Source of the DNA: Nitrosopumilus cobalaminigenes
Lineage (GTDB): Archaea > Thermoproteota > Nitrososphaeria > Nitrososphaerales > Nitrosopumilaceae
Direction: 5' to 3'
Assembly: GCF_013407145.1 (NCBI RefSeq)
Contig: NZ_CP026993.1
Coordinates: 1,014,590 to 1,078,589, forward strand
DNA length: 64,000 nucleotides
The notes under the pieces: model-generated
Databases searched by the model: none
What the model was told of the DNA's origin: nothing
Seen by the model: the letters and a program-made list of their open reading frames with translations, nothing else
Program-made: the position numbers and the translations under genes
Part shown: positions 17,742 to 26,525 of the stretch, one piece after another
Numbering within the stretch: position 1 is the first letter of the stretch
How the letters are laid out: each line of letters opens with the position of its first letter

Positions 17742-18764
17742 ATGGCCTTAACCTACAAAAAAGCAGGTGTAGACATTTCTAAAATTAAACAAAGTCAAAA
17801 AGCAATTGGAAAATTAATTTCATCAACTCACAAGCTGCAAAAGAAAGCCAAGATGACACATGGATTTGGTCATTATGCAGGAATTGTAGAAATCCCAGGA
17901 GGAAAACTTTTAGCTACACACACTGATGGTGTTGGAACCAAAGTTGTGATTGCAAATATGATGAAAAAATACAACACAATAGGAATTGATTGTGTTGCAA
18001 TGAATGTTAATGATATAATCTGTATTGGTGCAACACCAATTTCATTTGTAGATTACATTGCTGCAAACAAAAATGATGTGTTGATTTTCAAAAAAATTGT
18101 GGAAGGTTTGGTAACAGGTGCAAAAAAATCAGCAATGCCAATTGTTGGCGGGGAAACTGCCATCATGCCAGATGTAATTGAAGGTAAAGGATTTGCATTT
18201 GATTTGGCAGGAATGGTTGTAGGGATGTTAGAGAAAAAAGAAATGGTTTTAGGAAATAAAATCAAAGCAGGTGATATAATCATTGGAGTAAACAGTTCAG
18301 GAATCCATTCAAACGGATATTCTCTTGCAAGAAAGGCATTATTAACAAAATATTCTGTCAAAGACAAAGTCAAAGGTGTAGGAGTAATAGGCGACGCATT
18401 ACTCAAACCAACTGAAATTTATACAAAACCAGTTCTAGAGATTAATCAAAAATGTAAGATCAACGGATTTGCCCACATTACAGGGGGAGCATTTACCAAA
18501 TTATTACGCCTGAAAAACATAGGATACGATATTGATTCACTTCCAAAAATCCCACCAATCATGGGACTAGTAGAGGAACAAGGAGTAAAGCCTGAAGAAA
18601 TGTACAAGACGTTTAACATGGGTGTAGGATTCTGCGTGGTTGCACCTAAAGATCAAGCAACAAGAATCAAATCAATTTTCAAAAAGCACAAGATCTCAAG
18701 TCAGGAAATAGGACAGATCATTTCCAAGAAAGGAGTTTTTGTAAATTCTACAAAAATTGCTTAA
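17742..18764 (+). CDS. purM: phosphoribosylformylglycinamidine cyclo-ligase (AIR synthetase)
   Basis: Closes the imidazole ring in purine synthesis, converting FGAM and ATP to AIR. At 340 residues it is the normal length. Motifs are THTDGVGTK (ATP/metal binding, about residue 66), MNVNDIICIGATP, GGETAIMPD, GVNSSGIHSNGYSLAR and HITGGAF. Other purine genes in the window (purN, purD) lie far away, so the pathway is scattered. Confidence 0.95.
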   Translation: MALTYKKAGVDISKIKQSQKAIGKLISSTHKLQKKAKMTHGFGHYAGIVEIPGGKLLATHTDGVGTKVVIANMMKKYNTIGIDCVAMNVNDIICIGATPISFVDYIAANKNDVLIFKKIVEGLVTGAKKSAMPIVGGETAIMPDVIEGKGFAFDLAGMVVGMLEKKEMVLGNKIKAGDIIIGVNSSGIHSNGYSLARKALLTKYSVKDKVKGVGVIGDALLKPTEIYTKPVLEINQKCKINGFAHITGGAFTKLLRLKNIGYDIDSLPKIPPIMGLVEEQGVKPEEMYKTFNMGVGFCVVAPKDQATRIKSIFKKHKISSQEIGQIISKKGVFVNSTKIA

Positions 18765-18838
18765 ATTAACAATAGCAAAATTATTTTCGACTCGATATCA
18801 CCTTATATGACAGAATTTTTAGGAGTAAACAGGAAAAG

Positions 18839-20098
18839 ATGGCAGCAGAAGCACATTTCATTGAAACAATCATAGGAGTAGGCATTCTTCTATTTGCAGC
18901 AAAGCTGATGGCAGAGCTTTTCCTTAGATTAAAACTTCCAATTGTTTTAGGAGAATTATTAGCTGGAATGATTGTAGGTCCATTTGCATTAGGACAATTT
19001 TTCATACTAGATGGGAAACAGCTTTTACACATTAACGATGAAATTAAAATTTTAGGAGAGATGGGTGCAATTGTCATTTTGTTTATGGCAGGGTTAGAAA
19101 TGACACCAAAGGAATTTCTCAGAGGAGGTAAAGCGTCATTTACTGTTGGAGCGTTAGGAGTAATAGTTCCATTCTTTGCAGGTCTTGTAGTATTCCAAAT
19201 GTTTGGATTTGATGCATTACAATCGATGTTAATTGCGACAGCACTTACTGCAACAAGTATTGCAATTTCAATTCAAGTGTTAAGTGAATTTGGTAAAATC
19301 AAAACACCAGAAGCTAGACTCATCATTGGAGCAGCAGTGGTAGATGATATTTTAGCAATTGCAGTATTATCAGTCGTATCATCAATTGCAGGTTCAGATG
19401 GAGGGGTTGACAATATCGACATTACAGAAGTCACAATCACAATTTTGAAAGTATTAGGATTCTTTGCAATAATGCTAGTTGTTGCAGTAGTGGTAATTCC
19501 AAAAATCATTACACCAAGACTATGGAAGGCAAAGGGAAGTGTGGAAGGAATAGCGACTGCGTCGTTCTTTGGCGCGGCAGCACTAGCAGGCTTAATTGGA
19601 CTATCACCGATTGTAGGAGCGTTTGCGGTAGGAATGGCATTATCAACTACCAAAGTATTTGAAAAAATTGAAAACTATATTGGAAAAATAGGATTAATTT
19701 TTGCACCATTGTTCTTTGCAATCATAGGTGCACAAGTAGACCTAAGAGCAGTTAACTTTGAAATATTAATGATAAGTGCCGTAGTTATCTTAGTTGCAGT
19801 TGTAACAAAATTAGGCGGTTGTGGATTACCAGCAATGTTCTTTTTGAAAAGTAAGGCACAAGGAATGAGAGTAGGTATTGGAATGATTTCAAGAGGTGAA
19901 GTAGGATTGATTGTTGCAGGAGTTGGAGTGACAGCAGGAATTCTAACATCAGAAGTATACTCTACGATTGTAATCATGGTTGCAGTTACTACAATCATTA
20001 CACCAATCTGGCTTAAAATGGAATATAGAAAAGAGCAAAGAAAAGGAAATGGGGATGATATAGCATCTGGAAAAAGCATAGAGCAAAAACCAGAATAA
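18839..20098 (+). CDS. Kef/CPA2-type cation:proton antiporter
   Basis: A 419-residue transporter with about 12 membrane helices. It contains LPIVLGELLAGMIVGP in the second helix, GAAVVDDILAIAVLSVV with the paired aspartates expected in the ion site of electrogenic CPA exchangers, and ISRGEVGLIVAGVGV near the end. No RCK/TrkA-N nucleotide domain is attached; a 30-residue hydrophilic tail ends the protein. It is likely a monovalent cation/proton antiporter; the ion is not determined. Confidence 0.88.
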   Translation: MAAEAHFIETIIGVGILLFAAKLMAELFLRLKLPIVLGELLAGMIVGPFALGQFFILDGKQLLHINDEIKILGEMGAIVILFMAGLEMTPKEFLRGGKASFTVGALGVIVPFFAGLVVFQMFGFDALQSMLIATALTATSIAISIQVLSEFGKIKTPEARLIIGAAVVDDILAIAVLSVVSSIAGSDGGVDNIDITEVTITILKVLGFFAIMLVVAVVVIPKIITPRLWKAKGSVEGIATASFFGAAALAGLIGLSPIVGAFAVGMALSTTKVFEKIENYIGKIGLIFAPLFFAIIGAQVDLRAVNFEILMISAVVILVAVVTKLGGCGLPAMFFLKSKAQGMRVGIGMISRGEVGLIVAGVGVTAGILTSEVYSTIVIMVAVTTIITPIWLKMEYRKEQRKGNGDDIASGKSIEQKPE

Positions 20099-20145
20099 AT
20101 CATCAACAAGTCTTAAATTACATAGAAAATTCTTCAGGTCAACTC

Positions 20146-20544
20146 ATGTCAGAGGCAAACAACGATTCATTTAGATCAGAAATAATTGCGGAAATTAAAA
20201 GAATGCAATCAGAATTAAACCAACTAAAAGATATCAAAAAAAGTATTGTAAAAAAAGCAAAGAGAAAACCAGCTAGAAAGACTGCAGCAAAGAAAAAGGT
20301 TGCAAAGAGAAAACCAGCTAGAAAGACTGCAGCAAAGAAAAAGGTTGCAAAGAGAAAACCAGCTAGAAAGACTGCAGCAAAGAAAAAGGTTGCAAAGAGA
20401 AAACCAGCTAGAAAGACTGCAGCAAAGAAAAAGGTTGCAAAGAGAAAACCAGCTAGAAAGACTGCAGCAAAGAAAAAGGTTGCAAAAAGAAAACCAGCTA
20501 GAAAGGTTTCCAAGCCTAAAAGAAAGACAACTAGGCGTAGATAG
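20146..20544 (+). CDS. histone-H1-like lysine-rich repeat protein
   Basis: A 132-residue protein. Residues 1-37 form a short helix with heptad character (IIAEIKRMQSELNQL). From residue 38 to the end it is a tail of five exact 15-residue repeats (AKRKPARKTAAKKKV), a sixth partial unit and a KRKTTRRR finish. The pattern (PAKK/AAKK) matches histone H1 C-terminal tails and bacterial Hc1/AlgP-like proteins, so DNA binding and compaction is the likely role. A TATA-like TCTTAAATTA about 30 nt upstream suggests a leaderless message. The long opposite-strand frame is a shadow. Confidence 0.8.
   Translation: MSEANNDSFRSEIIAEIKRMQSELNQLKDIKKSIVKKAKRKPARKTAAKKKVAKRKPARKTAAKKKVAKRKPARKTAAKKKVAKRKPARKTAAKKKVAKRKPARKTAAKKKVAKRKPARKVSKPKRKTTRRR
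20257..20507 (+). repeat. 45-bp tandem repeat in the H1-like gene
   Basis: Five 45-bp units run from 20257 to 20481 and read the same at every base I compared. A sixth partial unit follows to about 20507; it differs by an AAG to AAA-type change early on, then diverges. Each unit encodes 15 residues in frame. Copy number probably varies between strains. Confidence 0.9.
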
Positions 20545-20600
20545 ACGTCAAGTATCCCAAATTATTTAACGAATTTATGTCCAGATCAGTGTGAATATTC

Positions 20601-22187
20601 ATGAATAAGTTAGATCCTGTCTTATCCAAAGCATGTAATGAGATTACTCAGAATTTGCTAACAATTCAAGAACCAAGTAAAAAACAGGTTAAAGAAGAAA
20701 TTATAAAAATTTGTACAAAATATGCATTAGAGAGAATTCCAAGAAATTATGAGATTCTATCTATGGCTAAAGAATCAGATTTTGATAAATTAAAAAAAGT
20801 ATTACTTAGAAAACCTGCAAAGACTGCATCAGGAGTATCAGTAGTTGCATTGATGCCAAAACCATATGCATGCCCACATGGTCGTTGTACATATTGTCCA
20901 GGAGGAATTGAATTTAATTCTCCAAATAGTTACACAGGTAAAGAACCATCATCTCTTAACGCAATTGAAAATGAATTTGATCCTAAATTACAAATTACAT
21001 CAAAGATTGAAAAATTAATTGCATTTGGGCATGACCCATCAAAAATGGAAATCGTCATTGTCGGTGGAACATTTTTGTTCATGCCAAAAGACTATCAAAA
21101 AGATTTCATCAAATCATGTTATGATGCCCTAAACGATACAGATTCAAAAGATTTGGAAGAAGCAAAATCAAACAATGAACATGCAGCAATAAGAAATGTA
21201 GGATTTACAATTGAAACAAAACCAGATTATTGTAAACAAGAACATGTTGATTTAATGTTAAGTTATGGAATAACAAGAATTGAAATCGGAGTTCAGTCAT
21301 TACAAGAGAGAGTTTACAAAATAGTAAACAGAGGACACAACTATAATGACGTAGTAGAATCATTTCAGATTTCAAAAGATGCAGGATACAAAATTGTTGC
21401 ACATATGATGCCAGGGCTACCCACAATGACGCCAGAAGGAGACATTGCAGATTTTAAGAAATTATTTTCAGATCCCCAATTACGTCCAGACATGTTGAAA
21501 ATTTATCCTTCATTAGTAATTGAAAATACTCCACTGTATGAAGAACACAAACAAGGAAAATACATACCATATTCAGATGAAGATATGATCAAAGTTCTAA
21601 CTGAAGCTAAAAAGGACATTCCAAAATGGGTCAGAATCATGAGAGTTCAGAGAGAGATTTCGCCAAAAGAAATCATTGCAGGCCCAAAATCAGGGAATTT
21701 GAGACAAATCGTGCACCAAAATCTTGCAAAACAGGGACTATCTTGCAAATGTATCAGATGTAGAGAGGCAGGGCTTTCAAACAAGAAAACAGACGGAGGA
21801 GACGTAAAATTAAACAGAATTAATTATGATTCCTCAGGAGGAAAGGAAGTTTTCTTGTCATATGAGGACAAAAACGAATCAATTTATGGATTTTTGAGAT
21901 TAAGGAAACCAAGCATTGATGCACACAGAGATGAAATTGATCAAGACACATGTATTGTTAGGGAAATTCACGTGTATGGAAAATCATTAAAGCTTGGAGA
22001 GAAAGGTGGAGATGAAATACAGCATTCAGGATTAGGAAAGAATTTGATGAAAGAAGCTGAAAAAATATCCAGAGAAGAATTTGATGCAAAGAAAATTTTA
22101 GTAATCAGTGCAGTTGGCACAAGAGAGTATTATCAAAAATTAGGGTATTCGTTATATGGGCCATACATGTCCAAGACATTGAACTAG
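20601..22187 (+). CDS. elp3: Elp3-type tRNA uridine-34 modification enzyme
   Basis: A 528-residue archaeal Elp3. A radical-SAM domain with the cysteines of CPHGRCTYCPGG (about residue 94) is followed by VIVGGTFLFMP and VGFTIETKPDYC. The C-terminal third is a GNAT acetyltransferase domain (VREIHVYGKSLKLG, then HSGLGKNLMKEAE for acetyl-CoA binding). It adds a carboxymethyl-type group to wobble uridine. lysS follows after 9 bp, so two translation genes share a transcript. Confidence 0.93.
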   Translation: MNKLDPVLSKACNEITQNLLTIQEPSKKQVKEEIIKICTKYALERIPRNYEILSMAKESDFDKLKKVLLRKPAKTASGVSVVALMPKPYACPHGRCTYCPGGIEFNSPNSYTGKEPSSLNAIENEFDPKLQITSKIEKLIAFGHDPSKMEIVIVGGTFLFMPKDYQKDFIKSCYDALNDTDSKDLEEAKSNNEHAAIRNVGFTIETKPDYCKQEHVDLMLSYGITRIEIGVQSLQERVYKIVNRGHNYNDVVESFQISKDAGYKIVAHMMPGLPTMTPEGDIADFKKLFSDPQLRPDMLKIYPSLVIENTPLYEEHKQGKYIPYSDEDMIKVLTEAKKDIPKWVRIMRVQREISPKEIIAGPKSGNLRQIVHQNLAKQGLSCKCIRCREAGLSNKKTDGGDVKLNRINYDSSGGKEVFLSYEDKNESIYGFLRLRKPSIDAHRDEIDQDTCIVREIHVYGKSLKLGEKGGDEIQHSGLGKNLMKEAEKISREEFDAKKILVISAVGTREYYQKLGYSLYGPYMSKTLN

Positions 22188-22196
22188 TGAAAAGAA

Positions 22197-23786
22197 ATGG
22201 TAGAGCAAGAAACAATCGGCAAAGGAACTTGGATTGATAAATTAGCATCAGAGTTACTTGAACGTGAAAAAGCACTTGGAAGAAATACTGATCTTCTAAG
22301 AGTTGAAAGCGGTCTTGGAGCATCAGGAATTCCACATATTGGTAGTTTGGGGGATGCAGTCAGGGCATACGGTGTAAAATTAGCATTAGAGAATTTAGGA
22401 TACAAATCAGAATTAATCGCTTATTCAGATGATCTTGATGGATTGAGAAAAATTCCAGAAGGCATGCAAAAGTTTGGTTTAGAAGAACACATTGCAAAAC
22501 CTGTTTCACTCATTCCAGATCCTTACGGATGTCACGACTCTTATGGAATGCACATGAGTAGTATTCTTTTAGAAGGATTAGACAAAGTTGGAATAAAATA
22601 CGAATTCAGAAGGGCAGTTGATACTTACAAACAAGGATTACTAAAAGATCAAATCCACACAATATTACAAAACAGTACCAAAATTGGAGATAAAATTTCA
22701 GAACTAGTAGGTCAGGAAAAATATCAAAAATATCTACCATATTTCCCCGTATGTGCAAATTGTAATCGTCTCTATACAGCAGAAGCTACTGAATACATTG
22801 CAGATGAAAGGAAAGTAAAGTACACTTGTCATGATGCGGAAATAGGTGGAAAAATGGTCAAAGGATGTGGCCACATAGGAGAAGCAGATATTGGAAAGGA
22901 TCTTGGAAAATTAGCCTGGAAAGTAGAATTTGCAGCAAGATGGACTGCTTTTGACATTAGATTTGAAGCATATGGAAAAGACATTATGGATTCAGTCAAA
23001 GTCAATGATTGGGTAGCAGATGAAATTTTAGGATTTCCACATCCTCATCATGTAAAATATGAAATGTTCCTAGACAAGGGAGGAAAAAAGATTTCAAAAT
23101 CATTAGGCAATGTAATCACTGCACAAAAATGGTTAGAATTTGGTTCTCCAAAATCAATTCTATTATTACTATACAAAAGAATTACAGGTGCAAGAGAGTT
23201 AGGATTTGATGACATTCCAGGGTTAATGGCAGAATATAATGAATTAGAAGATATTTACTTTGGTAGAATCAAAGTAGACAACCAAGCAAAATTAACAAAA
23301 TCAAAAGGATTGTTTGAATATGTGAATCTCCTAAACCCTCCAAAACAATCAAGCACACATGTAAACTATAGGCTAGTTATTGAATTGGCAAAAATTTTCA
23401 AAGAAAACAGAGCAGAGAGAGTAATGAAAAAATTATTAGATTATGGTGTAATCAAAAATCCAGAACCAGAAATAGAAAAACTCATTGAACTTGCTGGAAA
23501 TTATTCTGATGAGTTCGATGAACAAGAAAAAACAGAAGTGGAATTAGATGATACTGCAAAAAAGGCATTAAAATTACTAGTTGATGAATTAGGAGGAGAT
23601 AAAGAACTAGAGGATATTCAAAATACAATATACCAAATTGCAAAATCAAATGATGTACAACCTAAAGATTTCTTTAAAATATTATATCAAATAATTCTTG
23701 GAACTTCAAGAGGTCCAAAGATAGGGCCATTCATTTCAGACATTGGAAGAAAACAAGTAGCAAAAACACTTTCAGAGTATACATAA
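22197..23786 (+). CDS. lysS: lysyl-tRNA synthetase, class I
   Basis: Charges tRNA-Lys. At 529 residues it is the archaeal class I (Rossmann) enzyme. It carries SGIPHIGSLG (HIGH motif, about residue 43) and KKISKSLGN (KMSKS motif, about residue 300). A zinc-binding insertion CANCNRLY...CHDAEIGGKMVKGCGH lies at about 183-225. It is downstream of elp3 and 2 bp upstream of a small membrane protein gene. Confidence 0.96.
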   Translation: MVEQETIGKGTWIDKLASELLEREKALGRNTDLLRVESGLGASGIPHIGSLGDAVRAYGVKLALENLGYKSELIAYSDDLDGLRKIPEGMQKFGLEEHIAKPVSLIPDPYGCHDSYGMHMSSILLEGLDKVGIKYEFRRAVDTYKQGLLKDQIHTILQNSTKIGDKISELVGQEKYQKYLPYFPVCANCNRLYTAEATEYIADERKVKYTCHDAEIGGKMVKGCGHIGEADIGKDLGKLAWKVEFAARWTAFDIRFEAYGKDIMDSVKVNDWVADEILGFPHPHHVKYEMFLDKGGKKISKSLGNVITAQKWLEFGSPKSILLLLYKRITGARELGFDDIPGLMAEYNELEDIYFGRIKVDNQAKLTKSKGLFEYVNLLNPPKQSSTHVNYRLVIELAKIFKENRAERVMKKLLDYGVIKNPEPEIEKLIELAGNYSDEFDEQEKTEVELDDTAKKALKLLVDELGGDKELEDIQNTIYQIAKSNDVQPKDFFKILYQIILGTSRGPKIGPFISDIGRKQVAKTLSEYT

Positions 23787-23788
23787 TC

Positions 23789-23986
23789 ATGGTTCACGGA
23801 GAACATAATAGATCAAAAAATAGTGGAGGATTTGCACTAATCATTCTAGGAGCATTATTGCTGTTTCTTGCCCCTCAGGAGGTCACCACAGCCACAGGAT
23901 TAGGTCCAATTGCATGGATTGCAGGAATTGTTATTGGAAGTGTAGGATTTTATCTGAAATTCTTCAGATGGCGAAAGAAAGGATAA
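23789..23986 (+). CDS. small membrane protein, two helices
   Basis: A 65-residue protein with two hydrophobic segments (about 14-29 and 38-57) bracketed by polar, positively charged ends (HNRSKNSGG and RWRKKG). The ATG lies 2 bp after the lysS stop, so it belongs to the elp3-lysS transcript. No family recognised. Confidence 0.7.
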   Translation: MVHGEHNRSKNSGGFALIILGALLLFLAPQEVTTATGLGPIAWIAGIVIGSVGFYLKFFRWRKKG

Positions 23987-24022
23987 GAAAGGTTCATCTT
24001 TTGGAGAAAGACGACTAGAGAT

Positions 24023-24805
24023 ATGGGATTTTTCGGTAAGAAAAAGGTAGAAGAAGAAACCATAGAGGATAACGAAGAAGCAGTTCTAAAAACAGAACTT
24101 GAATCAGAAGTTGAAAAATTACAAAATAATTTCAGAGAAAAACAGGAGGAATTAGACCAAATTACTCAGAGAATCACCACTGTAAAAGAAGAATATGATT
24201 CAACAGTTGGCAGTTTGATGTTAGTAAAGAAAGAACTTAATCAGAAAAAAATGGAATTAGACATCATTAAACGAGAATACAGAGAAACAAGAGAGAGAAG
24301 TAAAAAATCAGAATTAATTAAAGATACAGAGTCAATTGACAAATTCAAGAAAACCCAAGGAGACCATTCAAAAATTAAAGAAGAATTAGTTGAGGTTACA
24401 AAAAAACATGAAGAAATTAAAGAGCAAATTGCAAAAGAAGAGAAAAAACTGCACAACATTAGAAAACAACAAGTCGAAGTGGGTAAAGAACTAGAAGAGG
24501 CAAATTCAAGACTATACAATGCAAAACAAGAATTAGATAAAAAAGACACGTTTGAGGATACCAGCATCCTAACACCATCTGAAAAAGAGCAAATTGGAAT
24601 TTCGGGTGAAAATCCAAAAAGTTCTGAAGGAATTATAGAGGCTGCAAGTGCAGTTGTAGGCTCGTTAAAATCAAAACTCAACACTACACAAAAAGAACTT
24701 GATGCAATGCAAACACTTTTGGAAAAAGAAAGAGAAGAGCATGAAAGTACCAAAAAAGAATTAGAAAAACTAAAGCAAATTACAAATCAACCAGACGAAT
24801 CATAA
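24023..24805 (+). CDS. long coiled-coil protein
   Basis: A 260-residue, highly charged protein. It starts MGFFGKKK, a short amphipathic membrane-touching type of N-terminus. Residues 20-175 are an almost unbroken coiled coil; a short loop (TSILTPSEKEQIGISG) and a second coil (about 205-252) follow. No catalytic motif is seen. A scaffold or chromosome/division-related role is possible but unsupported. Its stop overlaps the converging PPOX gene by 6 bp. Confidence 0.75.
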   Translation: MGFFGKKKVEEETIEDNEEAVLKTELESEVEKLQNNFREKQEELDQITQRITTVKEEYDSTVGSLMLVKKELNQKKMELDIIKREYRETRERSKKSELIKDTESIDKFKKTQGDHSKIKEELVEVTKKHEEIKEQIAKEEKKLHNIRKQQVEVGKELEEANSRLYNAKQELDKKDTFEDTSILTPSEKEQIGISGENPKSSEGIIEAASAVVGSLKSKLNTTQKELDAMQTLLEKEREEHESTKKELEKLKQITNQPDES

Positions 24806-25240
24806 ATCTGTAAAATGTTTTTTCCATTTTGATTTTATTTCTTCTTCAGAAATTCCCAGGTCATACAGCGGAGAAGTTACAAGGGAAACACTTGATACAT
24901 CAATTAATACGATAGAATCAATTGGACTTTTTATTCCACTTGTCCTATAATGATTTATAATTTCATCATATAGAATTCCTTCATGAAGAATTCTTGCCTT
25001 TCCTTGAAACAAGTATCCTTTTCTAAGTAGAGGATCAATTACATTGATTTCAACAAAGGGATTACCATTAAGATTTTTCATAGTATCAGGAGAGCGAATA
25101 TCTGCAAAAGCCAACGTCTCGTCATTCCAACCAATTACAGTACCTTTTGGAGAAATGTTTGGTTTCCCATCAGATGTCACAGTTGCGACATAAGCAAGTT
25201 TTTGTAAATTTAGAAAGTTTTTGATTTCCTCAGTAATCAT
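24800..25240 (-). CDS. pyridoxamine-5'-phosphate-oxidase-like flavin protein
   Basis: A 146-residue split-barrel protein. It opens IKNFLNLQKLAYVATVTSDGKPNISPKG, the classic first strands of the PPOX family, then has LAFADIRSPDTMKNLNGNP and VEINVIDPLLRKGYLFQGKARI. Members bind FMN, F420 or heme; the cofactor is not decided by sequence here. It is one of three split-barrel proteins in the window. Confidence 0.82.
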   Translation of the reverse strand: MITEEIKNFLNLQKLAYVATVTSDGKPNISPKGTVIGWNDETLAFADIRSPDTMKNLNGNPFVEINVIDPLLRKGYLFQGKARILHEGILYDEIINHYRTSGIKSPIDSIVLIDVSSVSLVTSPLYDLGISEEEIKSKWKKHFTDL

Positions 25241-25279
25241 AATGATAATTTTAGAATAGAATGTATTTAGTTTTCACAG

Positions 25280-25378
25280 TTAACGCATGAATTCAGCCAT
25301 CTCAATAGAGAAGAAGAAAAACCCTATTCCACCACCAATAATTGCTATCCAGGCAGCAATTTGTTTAATTTTAGACAT
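25280..25378 (-). CDS. 32-residue single-helix membrane microprotein
   Basis: From ATG 25376-25378 the minus strand encodes MSKIKQIAAWIAIIGGGIGF, then FFFSIEMAEFMR and a stop. It is one hydrophobic helix with positive residues at the N-terminus, which predicts the N-terminus inside. It is divergent from the membrane microprotein gene at 25462. No homologue recalled; the short length keeps confidence moderate. Confidence 0.45.
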   Translation of the reverse strand: MSKIKQIAAWIAIIGGGIGFFFFSIEMAEFMR

Positions 25379-25461
25379 CTAATTGGAAATTCTCAAACTC
25401 ATTATTGAATCTAATTGCTTATCTTAGGCAATTATAATTAGACAGTAGGAGAGAAAACGGT

Positions 25462-25611
25462 GTGTCTAGTATCAAAGATGTCGGGAAATTATTTTTATTT
25501 GTAATTACAGGATTGGTAGCCATAATTGTAGGCTCATTTATGGTCAGGGGTACAATGCACATGTGGGATAATCCAGGCGATAACAAAAAAGACAAAAAGA
25601 AAAAGGACTAA
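25462..25611 (+). CDS. 49-residue membrane microprotein with lysine tail
   Basis: A GTG at 25462 opens a frame encoding a helix (KLFLFVITGLVAIIVGSF), a short MRGTMHMWDNPGD-like stretch with methionine and histidine, and a KKDKKKKD tail. It predicts one membrane helix with a strongly charged cytoplasmic tail. It ends 11 bp before the start of the 25623 gene. An alternative GTG two bases earlier is out of frame. Confidence 0.5.
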   Translation: MSSIKDVGKLFLFVITGLVAIIVGSFMVRGTMHMWDNPGDNKKDKKKKD

Positions 25612-25622
25612 AATGCAAGGGA

Positions 25623-25940
25623 TTGCAATTTACACTTGAGTTGCTACAAGATTCTACAATTAGAAAATCATTAGATCAATACATTCAAAGAAGAATTTTA
25701 GAAATCCCAACAGAAATTAAACAAACATTTCCAGCAATAAAACAAATTTGGAAATGTGAAAACGAAATAGATTTTCTATATGGATATTATGTAGGGAAAA
25801 TCGAAGAAGGATCTTTGCATTACTTGCTTAAAGCAACAAGAGCATCAGCTGGAGGTTATGTGGACACTTTTGAAATCAGAGGAATCATTGAAACACAAAA
25901 GCAAGATTTGCAAAAGGCAATAAAATCAGCAATCAATTAG
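25623..25940 (+). CDS. hypothetical 105-residue protein
   Basis: Opens at TTG 25623 just after an AAGGGA that could serve as ribosome binding site. Helical N-terminus (LELLQDSTIRKSLDQYIQRR), then a central region with IDFLYGYYVGKI and ATRASAGGYVDTFEIRG. I do not recognise it. It lies between two microproteins on the same strand and may share their transcript. Confidence 0.6.
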   Translation: MQFTLELLQDSTIRKSLDQYIQRRILEIPTEIKQTFPAIKQIWKCENEIDFLYGYYVGKIEEGSLHYLLKATRASAGGYVDTFEIRGIIETQKQDLQKAIKSAIN

Positions 25941-25974
25941 TGAAGTAGAAATAGAACCTCAATGCAGTAAATAC

Positions 25975-26148
25975 ATGGTAGGACCACAAGATGGGGGTTT
26001 TGGATTTGATCAATCTAAAAAATACACCAGCGTAGAGAACATTGAAGAAATTTGTGTTCAATGCCAAGCAGGTCAACACAAAAAATGTCTAAAGAAATCA
26101 AAAGAGCAAGAAGTTTGTGAATGCGAACACTGTATGATTTATGGTTAA
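25975..26148 (+). CDS. 57-residue cysteine-rich microprotein
   Basis: From ATG 25975. The N-terminal half is glycine-rich (MVGPQDGGFGFDQSKKYTSV). The C-terminal half holds CVQC, HKKC and CECEHC, seven cysteines/histidines that could bind one or two zinc ions or a cluster. It ends 2 bp before the stop of the converging gene at 26151. No family recognised. Confidence 0.55.
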   Translation: MVGPQDGGFGFDQSKKYTSVENIEEICVQCQAGQHKKCLKKSKEQEVCECEHCMIYG

Positions 26149-26150
26149 AA

Positions 26151-26483
26151 TTAAAGGGCAGATAATTTATTTTCTAATTCTTGAATTTCTTTCTGATATG
26201 AATCAGAAACATGTTGTGCAAATTCCTTATGTGCCGATATAATAGCAATCAATGCTTCCTTGTATTCTGAATGACCTTTCTTTAACACATCACAGGATTC
26301 AAGTTCAGTAATATGTCCAGTGACAGTCGCTATTGCATTTTTTTGATTGAATTTTACAATTCCCCCAAAGGCCTCAATGAGCATGTATGCAGATTCGGCC
26401 TTACACTTGTAAGTAACTCTACCAGTTTCAGTGTTAAATAATTGAGTAACACCACCTGGTTTTCTAGTTACAGTAACGGTCAT
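26151..26483 (-). CDS. hypothetical 110-residue protein
   Basis: Starts MTVTVTRKPGGVTQLFNTE, a strand-rich N-terminal half containing VTYKCKAESAYMLIEAFGG, then a helical C-terminus (KEIQELENKLSAL). ATG at 26481-26483. It lies 42 bp downstream of the ferritin gene on the same strand and so may be cotranscribed with it. Function unknown. Confidence 0.65.
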   Translation of the reverse strand: MTVTVTRKPGGVTQLFNTETGRVTYKCKAESAYMLIEAFGGIVKFNQKNAIATVTGHITELESCDVLKKGHSEYKEALIAIISAHKEFAQHVSDSYQKEIQELENKLSAL

Positions 26484-26525
26484 AGTATGCCTGAAAATTA
26501 TGAGGTATTAATTATTTTAGAAAAA

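Noticed and set aside
20139-20513. 124-residue minus-strand ORF of repeated FLAGFLFATFFFAAV units
   Set aside because: It is the exact antisense shadow of the lysine-rich repeat gene; AAG/AAA-rich codons read backwards give Phe/Leu. It has no promoter or independent signals.
20146-20544. CRISPR-like appearance of the regular 45-bp repeats
   Set aside because: There are no spacers between units, the array is in frame, and no cas genes are nearby.
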